Origin: AC-37 sp036389105
GTDB lineage: Bacteria; Actinomycetota; Thermoleophilia; Solirubrobacterales; Thermoleophilaceae
Assembly (NCBI GenBank): GCA_036389105.1
Contig: DASVQK010000215.1
Location: forward strand, 1 to 15,603
Direction: 5' to 3'
DNA length: 15,603 nt
How positions within the stretch are numbered: the first letter of the stretch is position 1; the number at the start of each line of letters is the position of its first letter. A program made the position numbers and the translations under genes. Under the pieces are notes generated by a model, which was not told where the DNA came from, made no database searches, and worked only from the letters and a program-made list of their open reading frames with translations. This document shows, in pieces, positions 1-8,718 of the stretch.

Positions 1-517
1 CCGCCTGGAGGGCGGCCACCAGCTCGCGCAGCCAGGCCTCCTCGGCCACCAGCGCGCGCTCGCCCGACTTGGCCTGGCGCGACACGCGCTCCAGGCGGCG
101 CTCGGCCTGGTCCAGGTCGGCATACAGGAGCTCGGTGTCGATCGCCTCGAGGTCCGACGCGGGGTCCACGCGGCCCTCGGGGTGCACCACGTTCGAGTCC
201 TGGTGCGTGCGCACCACGTGCACGATCGCATCGGTCTCGCGGATGTTGGCCAGGAAGCGGTTGCCCAGGCCCTCGCCCCTGTGAGCGCCGCGGATCAGGC
301 CGGCGATGTCGTGGAAGGCGATCGTCTCGTGCACGACCGGCGTTGCGCCGATCGTCTCGGCCAGGCGGTCCAGGCGCTCGTCGGGCACCGGCACGACGGC
401 CACGTTGGGCTCGACGGTGGTGAACGGGTAGTTGGCGGCCTCCGCTCCGGCGCGGGTGAGCGCGCTGAAGAGCGACGACTTGCCCGCGTTCGGCAGGCCG
501 ACGATCCCGACCCTCAT
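1..517 (-). CDS. ychF: YchF/OLA1-family P-loop ATPase, N-terminal part (C-terminus beyond left edge)
   Basis: The first 172 codons of a translation-factor-related P-loop NTPase of the YchF/OLA1 family. Family members bind ribosomes, prefer ATP over GTP and are linked to stress responses. Visible motifs are the G1/Walker A GLPNAGKSS (residues 7-15), the G2-type NYPFTT (about 29-34) and the G3 DIAGLIRGA followed by EGLGNRFLANIRE and a HVVR segment, all typical of YchF. The NxxE motif that gives ATP specificity and the C-terminal TGS domain lie beyond the window edge, so completeness cannot be judged. The ATG start shares ATGA with the stop of the upstream PAP2 gene, suggesting translational coupling. 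This is the last gene in the window of the minus-strand series. Confidence 0.95.
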   Translation of the reverse strand, partial: MRVGIVGLPNAGKSSLFSALTRAGAEAANYPFTTVEPNVAVVPVPDERLDRLAETIGATPVVHETIAFHDIAGLIRGAHRGEGLGNRFLANIRETDAIVHVVRTHQDSNVVHPEGRVDPASDLEAIDTELLYADLDQAERRLERVSRQAKSGERALVAEEAWLRELVAALQA

Positions 518-999
518 GAAGCAAGCTCCCCGACGGCCGCCCCGAGCACCGCGCCCGCCAGCGTGTCCGACGGGTAGTGCACCCCGAGGTACGGCCGCGA
601 CAGGGCGAGTCCGATCGCCATCGCCCACAGCGGCGCGGGCGGCAGGAGCGGCGACAGGGCCCGCGCCCCGGCGAACGACGTGGTGGCGTGCGCGGAGGGG
701 TAGGAGCGGTTCGACAGCGTGTGGATCAGCGGCGGCAGGCCGGGCATGTCGGGCCGCGGGCGCCGCACGGCGAGCTTGACGGCCTGGTTGGCCGCGAACG
801 AGACGGCCACCGTGCGCGCGGCCCGGGCGAACTCCCGCCGGCGGGCGGGATCCAGCGCGGCGCCGGCCCCGCTCAGCGCCAGCCACAAGGCCCCGTGCTC
901 GCCGAGCTTGGAGAAGGCCGCCACGCCGCGCTCGACGGCGGGGGCATGTCCGCGGGTGCGAAGCACGCGCAGGAGCGCGATGTCGAGGGCTGGTGGCAC
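514..999 (-). CDS. PAP2-family membrane phosphatase
   Basis: A 161-residue PAP2 (type 2 phosphatidic acid phosphatase) family protein, expected to be an integral membrane enzyme that removes phosphate from lipid phosphates such as phosphatidic acid or undecaprenyl pyrophosphate. All three catalytic motifs are present: K75-X6-R82-P83, P101-S-A-H104 (the common form is PSGH; the Gly is Ala here) and S134-R-X5-H141-X3-D145. H104 and H141 would be the general acid and the nucleophile. The protein is short, with hydrophobic stretches around residues 36-50, 62-78 and 120-160. The start is GTG; no in-frame start lies closer to the upstream gene. Its TGA overlaps the ychF ATG by four bases. The lipid substrate cannot be told from sequence. 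Confidence 0.88.
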   Translation of the reverse strand: MPPALDIALLRVLRTRGHAPAVERGVAAFSKLGEHGALWLALSGAGAALDPARRREFARAARTVAVSFAANQAVKLAVRRPRPDMPGLPPLIHTLSNRSYPSAHATTSFAGARALSPLLPPAPLWAMAIGLALSRPYLGVHYPSDTLAGAVLGAAVGELAS

Positions 1000-1002
1000 G
1001 GC

Positions 1003-1019
1003 GGCCGGCTCGGCCGGCC
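1003..1019. repeat. short GC-rich inverted repeat
   Basis: GGCCGGC (1003-1009), a 3-nt loop and GCCGGCC (1013-1019) form a perfect 7-bp stem. It fills the 19-nt gap between the small DUF3107-like gene and the PAP2 gene and touches the stop codon of the former. There is no T-run on either side, so it is not a classical intrinsic terminator. It may be an mRNA hairpin in the intercistronic region or chance in GC-rich DNA. Confidence 0.3.
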
Positions 1020-1258
1020 TACGCGCCGCGGAAGCCGATCCGCTGCTCGGCCGTGTCGAGCCGCACGTAGACGACCTGGGAGAGGTCGATCGACAGCTCG
1101 GCGTCCTCGGAGTGGAGCTCGTGCCAGCGCTCGGCGCGGTCGCTTCCCAGCGCCTCGTACAGCGCCTTGTAGGCGTCCTCGCGCAGGCGGGCGGCGATCG
1201 CCTGGCCGCCGGCGAAGCCGATGTCCACCCGGCGCGGCCCGTCCCCGAAGGCCTCCAT
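1019..1258 (-). CDS. small DUF3107-like protein
   Basis: A 79-residue hydrophilic protein with no signal peptide or membrane segment. The C-terminal pattern (SQVVYVRLDTAEQRIGF, about residues 60-76) resembles the end of actinobacterial DUF3107 proteins, where a YV-x-(4-6)-R-x-GF motif is common. The N-terminal half begins with RRVDIGF and then a segment ending in WHELHSEDAELSIDLSQ, suggesting a small alpha/beta fold. No catalytic residues are evident and the function is unknown. Its ATG overlaps the TGA of the epimerase gene by one base (TGATG), so the two are probably translated together. The family link is from pattern memory and is tentative; the reality of the gene is better supported, by the coupling and codon bias. 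Confidence 0.65.
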   Translation of the reverse strand: MEAFGDGPRRVDIGFAGGQAIAARLREDAYKALYEALGSDRAERWHELHSEDAELSIDLSQVVYVRLDTAEQRIGFRGA

Positions 1259-1665
1259 CAGTGCGCCGGCTCCACCAGCTCGGTCAGCACGCCGCCGGTG
1301 GCCTTCGGGTGCAGGAAGGCCACGCGGCTGCCGCCGATCCCGGCGCGCGGCTTGCGGTCGATCAACTTGAGTCCGGCCTCGCGCACGGTCTCCAGGGTCC
1401 GCTCGATGTCGTCGGTCTGGTAGGCCACGTGGTGCAGCCCCGGTCCGCGCTTGGCAAGGAACTTGCCCACCGCGGTGTCCTCCGACAGCGGGCTCAGGAG
1501 CTCGACGTGTCCCTCGCCCACCTCGAGCAGCACGGCCTCCACGCCCTGCTCCTCGACCGTCTCGCGCCGCTGCTCGGTCATGTCGAAGCGGCCGGCGTAC
1601 AGCTCCAGCGCCGCGTCCAGGTCGGCGACGGCGACTCCGATGTGGTCGATGCGCCCGAAGAGCAC
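1258..1665 (-). CDS. mce: methylmalonyl-CoA epimerase (VOC superfamily)
   Basis: A 135-residue vicinal-oxygen-chelate protein matching methylmalonyl-CoA epimerase in length and motifs. The enzyme interconverts (2S)- and (2R)-methylmalonyl-CoA, linking propionyl-CoA carboxylation to methylmalonyl-CoA mutase. Two beta-alpha-beta-beta-beta repeats are visible: the first starts at RIDHIGVAV with metal ligand H8 and contains HVELLSP (E55), the second carries GLHHVAY (H78/H79) and ends in GGVLTELVE (E129). These fit the four metal positions of the family. The start is GTG at 1665, preceded seven bases upstream by TAGACT and with no Shine-Dalgarno, suggesting its own leaderless promoter just after the ftsH-like stop. 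A general glyoxalase-fold enzyme is the alternative, but the HHVAY and ELVEP blocks favour the epimerase. Confidence 0.88.
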   Translation of the reverse strand: MLFGRIDHIGVAVADLDAALELYAGRFDMTEQRRETVEEQGVEAVLLEVGEGHVELLSPLSEDTAVGKFLAKRGPGLHHVAYQTDDIERTLETVREAGLKLIDRKPRAGIGGSRVAFLHPKATGGVLTELVEPAH

Positions 1666-1672
1666 GGGCGCG

Positions 1673-1678
1673 AGTCTA
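1673..1678 (-). promoter_or_regulatory. -10-like element of mce (possible leaderless promoter)
   Basis: TAGACT on the minus strand ends seven bases before the GTG of the epimerase gene, so transcription would begin at or next to the start codon. No Shine-Dalgarno is present and no clear -35 was found. It lies in the 13-nt gap after the ftsH-like stop. The same arrangement recurs at other genes in the window. Confidence 0.45.
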
Positions 1679-3499
<1,821 letters not shown>

Positions 3500-3505
3500 T
3501 CAGAG

Positions 3506-3510
3506 TCCTC
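3506..3510 (-). promoter_or_regulatory. Shine-Dalgarno for ftsH-like gene
   Basis: GAGGA on the minus strand lies six bases before the ATG at 3499 and decides that start over the internal ATG at 3481. A weak -10-like TAATGG lies further upstream (minus strand, 3536-3531), so the gene could be transcribed both from here and by read-through from the DUF1385 gene 51 nt upstream. Confidence 0.5.
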
Positions 3511-3550
3511 ATCGGCCGACCGGGGACGATCCATTACCCCGGATTCGAAG

Positions 3551-4345
3551 CTAGGACTGAGACGCCTCCAGCCGCAGGATCTCGTCCAGCGCGGCGCGTC
3601 CCACCTCGAGCTGCTCCTCGGTCGGCTCCCGCGTCCCCACGGTGCGCTGGATCTCGTGTCCGGGGCGCCTCAGGAGGCGCGTCAGGCGCGAGTCGGGATG
3701 GCGTTCGGACCAGCCGAAGACCTCCACCGCAAGCGCGACGCTGCCGAGGGCCACGGCCCCGTCCGCCGCGGGGCCACGCAGGCCGGCGCGCCGCACCGCG
3801 ACGTTGCCCACGGCGGCGCTGGCCAGCATGGGCGCGACAAGGTTGGATCCGCAGCGGTCGTGCTCCTTGCCGGCGTCGGCGGCGTCCTCGTCCTGCTCGT
3901 AGCCCGCGATGGCCTTGTGCTCCACGCCGTGGTAGGAGGCCAGATCGCCGCCGCGGAGGGCGAGCAGGGCCGGCAGCAGACTGACCCCGGCCACCGCCAT
4001 CTCGCGCGCCACCGTCCTCGGGCCGGCCGACCGCACCGCCTGCCCCGCCACGGCGGCGCCCGCCATCGCGCCCAGCGTCTTCGGGTCCTGCATCGGCAGC
4101 TGGGCCTCGGGCAGGGCCCGCTTGACCAGCGGGATGACCGCGAACGCCTCCGCCAGCTTGGCCACCCCGCGAACCCCGGGCACGTTTCGGGTGGCCCGCC
4201 CGCCCAGCTCGGGCTTGCGTCCGGACGCCACCTTCAGCTCGCCGTCGCGCGTGCGCACGGCGGCGGCCCAGTGGGTGGATCCGTGCACCAGCAGGCCATT
4301 GCGCAGCGCCATGCCGCCCAGCCGGATCTTGCCGGGCTCGGTCAA
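3551..4345 (-). CDS. DUF1385 (YqhQ-like) family protein
   Basis: A 264-residue DUF1385 family protein of unknown biochemical function. Recognisable blocks are the N-terminal LGGMALRNG (9-17), YHGVEHKAI (138-146), HDRCGSN (162-168; the family usually has H-x-RCGT-x-F), and the C-terminal PGHEIQRTVGTREPTEEQ (228-245). Hydrophobic stretches near 92-104, 113-130, 170-183 and 196-211 suggest a membrane protein with His/Cys-rich loops, possibly metal-binding. I chose TTG at 4345 because it overlaps the stop of the M20 peptidase gene as TTGA and puts the conserved LGGMALRNG about nine residues in. The alternative is ATG at 4312, which would cut into that block. A GGAAG lies seven bases upstream of the TTG. 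Confidence 0.85.
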   Translation of the reverse strand: MTEPGKIRLGGMALRNGLLVHGSTHWAAAVRTRDGELKVASGRKPELGGRATRNVPGVRGVAKLAEAFAVIPLVKRALPEAQLPMQDPKTLGAMAGAAVAGQAVRSAGPRTVAREMAVAGVSLLPALLALRGGDLASYHGVEHKAIAGYEQDEDAADAGKEHDRCGSNLVAPMLASAAVGNVAVRRAGLRGPAADGAVALGSVALAVEVFGWSERHPDSRLTRLLRRPGHEIQRTVGTREPTEEQLEVGRAALDEILRLEASQS

Positions 4346-5655
4346 CCCAGCACTTCCGGCGCAAGCCATGCGAAGAAGCGCGCCGCCAAGCCGAGGTCCT
4401 CGACCGGTATCCGCTCGTCCGCGCCGTGGATCAGCGGGAACGCCTCGAACAGGTCCATCTTGCGCCGCGGGAAGAACCCGTAGGCCACGCATTCGGGGAA
4501 GGCCTCGCGGAACCAGCGCGAGTCGGTGAAGCCGGGCAGGGCGCTCGGGCAGACGCGCGCCTCCGGATCCTCGCGGCCCAGGAAGTCGCGGATGCGGTCC
4601 ATCAGCGGGCTGTCGATCGGCGAGCGGTTGCCCACCACCTCCTCGGTGAAGCGGAGCTCGTAGCCGTTCGCGCCGCCCAGGACCTCGTCCACGCGCCTGC
4701 GCGCGCCGTCGGCGTCCATCTCCGGCGGCACCCGGCAGTCCACGCGCAGCTCCGCGCGCGCCGGGATCACGTTGATCTTCTGCGACGCGCTGATCATCGT
4801 CGGGGCCAGCGTCACCCTCATCGTGGGCTCGAGCAGGAGCGCCACCCGCGGGTCGCCGGCCTGGACCTCGGCCAGCGCCGCGTCGAAGTCGTCGCGCCGC
4901 TCGACGCCGAGGGCCTCGAGGAACGCCTCCGGCTCCGGCGAGCGCTCGAGCGCCGGCCGCCTCGTTGCGATCGCGTCGATCAGCGGCGCCATCTTGGTCA
5001 GCGCGTTGTCGCCTATTCCCGGCACCGAGGCGTGACCGGCCCGGCCGGTCGTAGTGAGCGTGAACCGGAACACGCCCTTCTCCGCCACGCCGACGGCGTA
5101 CAGCCGGCGGCCGCCGAACTCGAACGAGTCGCCGCCGCCCTCGTTCACCACGATGTCGCAGCGCACCTTGTCCGCGTGCTCCTCGCAGAGCCACTTGGCG
5201 CCGTAGGCGGCGCCCGCCTCCTCGTCGGCGGTCACGATCACCAGCAGCTCGCCGGCCTCCGGGCGCCAGCCCTCGTCCGCCAGCGCGGTGGCCGCGGCCA
5301 CCTCGGCGGCCACCTGGCTCTTCATGTCGAGCGCTCCGCGCCCCCAAATGCAGCCGTCGCGCAGCTCCCCCGACCACGGGTCCACGCTCCAGTCGGCCGG
5401 GTCGGCCAGCACGGTGTCCACGTGCGACAGGTAGGCCAGCCTCGGGCCGTCCGACGATCCGCGGAGCCGCGCCACCAGGTTGGGCCGGCCCTCCACGGCC
5501 GCCAGCAGCTCGCACTCGAAGCCGGCGGCCTCGAGAAGACCGGCCAGGTGGCGCTGCGCCTCCTCCTCCTGCCCGGGCGGGTTGACCGTGTTGAAGCGGA
5601 TGAGCCGCTGGAGCAGCTCGGTGGTGCGCCGCTCGAGGTCGGCTGGCTCGGGCAC
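4342..5655 (-). CDS. M20 family metallopeptidase (ArgE/DapE/ACY1-like amidohydrolase)
   Basis: A 437-residue dinuclear zinc amidohydrolase of the M20 family, which cleaves peptide or N-acyl amide bonds in the cytoplasm. Visible residues are H78-x-D80 (SHVDTV), the bridging D110 (GRGALDMKSQ), catalytic base and ligand E145-E146 (TADEEAG), E172 (NEGGG) and the C-terminal H410 (IHGADERIPVEDL). The lid/dimerisation domain is the middle part, starting near the GRAGHASVPG segment. No signal peptide is present. Members include N-acetylornithine deacetylase, succinyl-diaminopimelate desuccinylase and general aminoacylases; the substrate cannot be assigned, and no arginine or lysine synthesis genes are nearby. 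The start is GTG at 5655, eight bases after TATACT and without a Shine-Dalgarno. It is the first gene of the minus-strand series. Confidence 0.92.
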   Translation of the reverse strand: MPEPADLERRTTELLQRLIRFNTVNPPGQEEEAQRHLAGLLEAAGFECELLAAVEGRPNLVARLRGSSDGPRLAYLSHVDTVLADPADWSVDPWSGELRDGCIWGRGALDMKSQVAAEVAAATALADEGWRPEAGELLVIVTADEEAGAAYGAKWLCEEHADKVRCDIVVNEGGGDSFEFGGRRLYAVGVAEKGVFRFTLTTTGRAGHASVPGIGDNALTKMAPLIDAIATRRPALERSPEPEAFLEALGVERRDDFDAALAEVQAGDPRVALLLEPTMRVTLAPTMISASQKINVIPARAELRVDCRVPPEMDADGARRRVDEVLGGANGYELRFTEEVVGNRSPIDSPLMDRIRDFLGREDPEARVCPSALPGFTDSRWFREAFPECVAYGFFPRRKMDLFEAFPLIHGADERIPVEDLGLAARFFAWLAPEVLG

Positions 5656-5663
5656 GGCGGCCG

Positions 5664-5669
5664 AGTATA
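5664..5669 (-). promoter_or_regulatory. -10-like element of the M20 peptidase gene (possible leaderless promoter)
   Basis: TATACT, a near-consensus -10 hexamer, ends eight bases before the GTG of the peptidase gene on the minus strand, in the 41-nt divergent gap shared with rarA. There is no ribosome binding site between it and the start, so the mRNA should begin at about the first codon. No clear -35 was found. Confidence 0.55.
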
Positions 5670-5684
5670 GGTCCGCGCGGGTGC

Positions 5685-5690
5685 CAGAAT
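5685..5690 (+). promoter_or_regulatory. -10-like element of rarA (possible leaderless promoter)
   Basis: CAGAAT is followed by six C residues and then the GTG of rarA, with no Shine-Dalgarno. Its position mirrors the minus-strand TATACT in the same 41-nt gap, so the two would form a back-to-back promoter pair. The hexamer is weaker than its partner. TATAGG at 5666-5671 is an alternative that would give a short leader. Confidence 0.4.
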
Positions 5691-5696
5691 CCCCCC

Positions 5697-7031
5697 GTGG
5701 AGCAGCTGTTCGACTCGGGCGAGCCGGCGTCGCGGCGCGGCCAGACGCGTGTGCCGGAGGCGGAGCGACCGCTGCCGGTGCGCATGCGGCCGGCGTCGGT
5801 GGACGAGCTGGTGGGGCAGCAGCACCTGCTCGGTCCGGAGTCGCCGCTTCGCCGCGCGCTCGAGGAGGGCGCGCCGCACTCGATGATCCTCTACGGGCCG
5901 CCGGGCACGGGCAAGACCACGATCGCGCGGCTGATGGCCCAGAACGCCAGCGCGGCGTTCGAGGAGATCTCGGCGGTCAACGCCGGCCGCGCGGAGGTGC
6001 GCGCGGTGCTGGAGCGCGCCGACCACCGGCTGGCGGCCAACGGCCAGCCGACGATCTTCTTCCTCGACGAGATCCATCGCTTCAACAAGGCCCAGCAGGA
6101 CGCCCTCCTGCCGGCGGTGGAGGAGGGGCTGGTCTCGCTGATCGGAGCCACCACCGAGAACCCGTACTTCGAGGTCAACTCCGCGCTCATCTCGCGCTGC
6201 CGGATCTACGAGCTGCGGCTCCTGGGCGACGAGGACGTGACCGCGCTGCTGCGGCGCGCGCTGAGCGACCCCGAGCGGGGCATTCCCGACCCGCCGCGCG
6301 TGGACGACGAGGCGCTGGCCTTCCTTGCCGCGCGCTCGGCGGGCGACGCGCGCTCGGCCCTGGTCGGCCTCGAGCTGGCCGCTGAGATCGCGGAGGACGG
6401 CGTGGTGACGGTGGCGGTGGCCGAGCAGGCGATGCAGCGCAAGGCCGTGCTCTACGACAAGGGCGGCGACCGCCACTACGACCTGATCTCGGCGTGGATC
6501 AAGGCCACCCGCGGGTCGGACCCCGACGCGTCGCTGCTCTATCTCGCGGCGATGATCGAGGGCGGCGAGGACCCGCGGTTCATCGTGCGCCGGATGGTGA
6601 TCCTGGCCAGCGAGGACATCGGCAACGCCGACCCGCAGGCGCTGACCGTGGCCGTGAGCGCGGCGCACGCGGTGGAGCACGTGGGCCTGCCGGAGTGCAC
6701 GTACAACCTGGCGCAGGCGGCGGTGTACCTGGCGCTGGCGCCGAAGTCGAACGCGTCCGGAACGGCGCTGGCCGAGGCGCGCCGCTGGGTGCGCGAGAAC
6801 GGTCCGGTCACGCCGCCGGACGCCCTGCGCAGCGCGGCCTACCCCGGAGCCAAGGCGCTCGGGCGCGGCAAGGGCTACGACTACCCGCACGCGCGGCCGG
6901 AGGGCGTCTCGCCGCAGGAGCTGATGCCCCCGGAGGCCGAGGGCGAGACCTTCCTGGAGCTGTCCGAGCACGGGTACGAGCGCGAGCTGCGCGAGCGGCT
7001 CGAGAAGATCAGGCGGGCGCGCGGGCGCTGA
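5697..7031 (+). CDS. rarA: replication-associated recombination protein RarA/MgsA (AAA+ ATPase)
   Basis: A 444-residue AAA+ ATPase related to clamp-loader subunits and to eukaryotic WRNIP1/Mgs1, acting as a tetramer at stalled replication forks and single-strand/double-strand junctions. Visible motifs are the N-terminal MRPASVDELVGQQHLLG block (from residue 30), Walker A GPPGTGKT (67-74), Walker B FFLDEIHRF (121-129) and the sensor-1 GATTENP (150-156) followed by SALISRC with the likely arginine finger. The C-terminal half carries the family's oligomerisation region, with the DLISAWIKATRGSDPDASLLY and NLAQAAVYLALAPKSN blocks. Length is normal. The GTG start gives the usual MEQLFD-type leader before the first conserved block. 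The aldehyde dehydrogenase gene follows after 46 nt. Confidence 0.96.
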   Translation: MEQLFDSGEPASRRGQTRVPEAERPLPVRMRPASVDELVGQQHLLGPESPLRRALEEGAPHSMILYGPPGTGKTTIARLMAQNASAAFEEISAVNAGRAEVRAVLERADHRLAANGQPTIFFLDEIHRFNKAQQDALLPAVEEGLVSLIGATTENPYFEVNSALISRCRIYELRLLGDEDVTALLRRALSDPERGIPDPPRVDDEALAFLAARSAGDARSALVGLELAAEIAEDGVVTVAVAEQAMQRKAVLYDKGGDRHYDLISAWIKATRGSDPDASLLYLAAMIEGGEDPRFIVRRMVILASEDIGNADPQALTVAVSAAHAVEHVGLPECTYNLAQAAVYLALAPKSNASGTALAEARRWVRENGPVTPPDALRSAAYPGAKALGRGKGYDYPHARPEGVSPQELMPPEAEGETFLELSEHGYERELRERLEKIRRARGR

Positions 7032-7043
7032 CGCGCGACCCGT

Positions 7044-7049
7044 CACAAT
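7044..7049 (+). promoter_or_regulatory. -10-like element upstream of aldehyde dehydrogenase gene
   Basis: CACAAT lies between rarA and the aldehyde dehydrogenase gene. It overlaps a possible ATG at 7048, which argues that this ATG is not the translation start and that the GTG at 7078, with its ribosome binding site, is. Weak evidence from a single hexamer. Confidence 0.3.
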
Positions 7050-7067
7050 GGTCGGACACACGCGATC

Positions 7068-7073
7068 AGGAGG
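7068..7073 (+). promoter_or_regulatory. Shine-Dalgarno of aldehyde dehydrogenase gene
   Basis: AGGAGG, extended to AGGAGGGG, stands four bases before GTG at 7078. It is the strongest ribosome binding site in the window and sets the start at 7078 rather than the in-frame ATG at 7048. It contrasts with several neighbouring genes that have no Shine-Dalgarno. Confidence 0.7.
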
Positions 7074-7077
7074 GGAC

Positions 7078-8703
7078 GTGGAGGCAGCCACCCAGACGCA
7101 GCAGGCGACCAACGGAGCCGGCCCGGGCACGGGCGAGCTCGAGTCGTTTAGCCCCACCACCGGCGAGCGCGTGGGCGCCGTGCCGACGATCACGCCGGAG
7201 CAGGTGCAGTCCGTGGTGGACGACGTGGCCGAGGTCCAGCCGTTCTGGGCGCAGCTGCCGCTGTCCGACCGCGCGCGCTACATGCGCCGCACCGCGCAGG
7301 TGATCATCGACTCGCTGGACGACCTGACGGCGCTCCTCTCGCACGAGCAGGGCAAGCCGCGCAACGAGTCGTACGTCATGGAGCTGGTCCCGACGATCGA
7401 CGCGCTGCACTGGATCGCCGAGCACGGGCCGGAGATCCTGGCCGACGAGAAGGTCCGCAACGTCGCGCTCTTCGCGAAGCAGAAGAGCCACTACTTCTCG
7501 TACGAGCCGCTCGGGGTGGTGGGGGTCATCGCCCCGTGGAACTACCCGTGGTCGATCCCCTTCGGCGAGGTGGCGATCGCGCTGATGGCCGGCAACGGCG
7601 TGGTGCTCAAGCCCGCCTCGCTCACGCCGCTGATCGGCGAGCGCATCCAGCAGGTCTTCGAGCGCGCCGGCCTGCCCGAGGGAATCGTCCGGACCGTGCA
7701 CGGCGGCGGCGCCGTGGGCAACGCCCTGGTCGAGTCGAGCGCGTCGAAGATCTTCTTCACCGGCTCGGTGGAGGTCGGCCGCCGGGTGGGCGTGGCGTGC
7801 GCGGAGCGGCTCAAGGGCTCGGTGCTCGAGCTGGGCGGGAAGGACTCCCAGATCGTGCTGGCCGACGCCAACCTGCCGAACGCGATCTCCGGCTGCCTGT
7901 GGGGCGGCTTCGCCAACGCCGGGCAGACGTGCTCCGGCATCGAGCGCGTGTACGTGGTGCGCGAGGTGGCCGACCGCTTCGTCGCGGGCGTGGTCGAGGG
8001 CGCGAAGGCGCTCACCGTGGGCGACCCGATGGACTGGGACACCGAGATCGGGCCGATGGTGTCGGAGGACCAGTACGAGCTCGTGCGCGAGCTGGTGGAC
8101 GACGCGGTCGCGAACGGGGCCACTCTGGAGTGCGGCGGGCCGGTGGAGCTCGACCGCTTCCCGAACGGGAGGTTCTACGCGCCGACGGTGCTGACCGGCG
8201 TGCGCCCGGAGATGCGGATCATGCGCGAGGAGATCTTCGGGCCGGTGGTGCCGATCACGGTCGTCGACTCGGAGGACGAGGCGATCGCGCTGGCCAACGA
8301 CTCGGAGTTCGGCCTCGGCACATCGGTGTGGACGCTCGACCGCGACAAGGCCAAGCGCATCGCGCAACGGATCGAGACCGGGATGGTGTGGCTCAACGAC
8401 CACATGTACTCGCACGGCATCTGCGCCTGCGCGTGGGGCGGCGTGAAGCACTCGGGCCTCGGCCGCTCGCACTCGAAGTTCGGGTTCTACGAGTGCGTCA
8501 ACGTCAAGCAGGTGGCGTGGGAGCCGTCGCGCACGCGCAACTTCTGGTGGCACCCGTACGACGAGTCGATGGGCCGCGCGCTGCACTCGGCCGCGCAGCT
8601 GCTCTACGGGCGCGACGCCGACAAGGCGGGCGCCCTGCGCCGCGGCGCCGGCCCGTTCCTCAAGCTGGGCCAGAAGTCGCTGAAGGACGCGTTCAAGCGT
8701 TAG
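7078..8703 (+). CDS. NAD(P)-dependent aldehyde dehydrogenase with C-terminal extension
   Basis: A 541-residue aldehyde dehydrogenase that oxidises an aldehyde to the carboxylate with NAD(P)+. Catalytic residues are visible: N155 in APWNYPW, K178 in LKPAS, E251 in LELGGKD and the nucleophile C285 in NAGQTC; E385 lies in REEIFGPVV. The core ends near FYECVNVKQV, and about 65 residues follow, including a Trp/His/Tyr-rich part (FWWHPYDES) and a basic tail. This extension and the SHGICACAWGGVKHSGLGR block recall the ALDH15/22-type subgroup, though that is from memory. The substrate is unknown. GTG at 7078 is chosen for its AGGAGG; ATG at 7048 would add ten residues. It converges on the DUF2236 gene with a 15-nt gap and no visible terminator. 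Confidence 0.93.
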   Translation: MEAATQTQQATNGAGPGTGELESFSPTTGERVGAVPTITPEQVQSVVDDVAEVQPFWAQLPLSDRARYMRRTAQVIIDSLDDLTALLSHEQGKPRNESYVMELVPTIDALHWIAEHGPEILADEKVRNVALFAKQKSHYFSYEPLGVVGVIAPWNYPWSIPFGEVAIALMAGNGVVLKPASLTPLIGERIQQVFERAGLPEGIVRTVHGGGAVGNALVESSASKIFFTGSVEVGRRVGVACAERLKGSVLELGGKDSQIVLADANLPNAISGCLWGGFANAGQTCSGIERVYVVREVADRFVAGVVEGAKALTVGDPMDWDTEIGPMVSEDQYELVRELVDDAVANGATLECGGPVELDRFPNGRFYAPTVLTGVRPEMRIMREEIFGPVVPITVVDSEDEAIALANDSEFGLGTSVWTLDRDKAKRIAQRIETGMVWLNDHMYSHGICACAWGGVKHSGLGRSHSKFGFYECVNVKQVAWEPSRTRNFWWHPYDESMGRALHSAAQLLYGRDADKAGALRRGAGPFLKLGQKSLKDAFKR

Positions 8704-8718
8704 GGGGCAGACCGAGCG

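Noticed and set aside
7048..7077. Upstream ATG as the start of the aldehyde dehydrogenase
   Set aside because: It overlaps a -10-like hexamer and has no ribosome binding site, whereas GTG 7078 follows AGGAGG; the ten extra residues have no family support.
5322..7193. A 623-codon minus-strand frame opposite rarA
   Set aside because: It lies antisense to a complete, well-conserved RarA, has no recognisable domain and overlaps the M20 gene out of frame.
8704..8718. Possible bidirectional terminator between the convergent aldehyde dehydrogenase and DUF2236 genes
   Set aside because: The 15-nt gap has only a weak AGCG/CGCT pairing with a long loop and no T-run.
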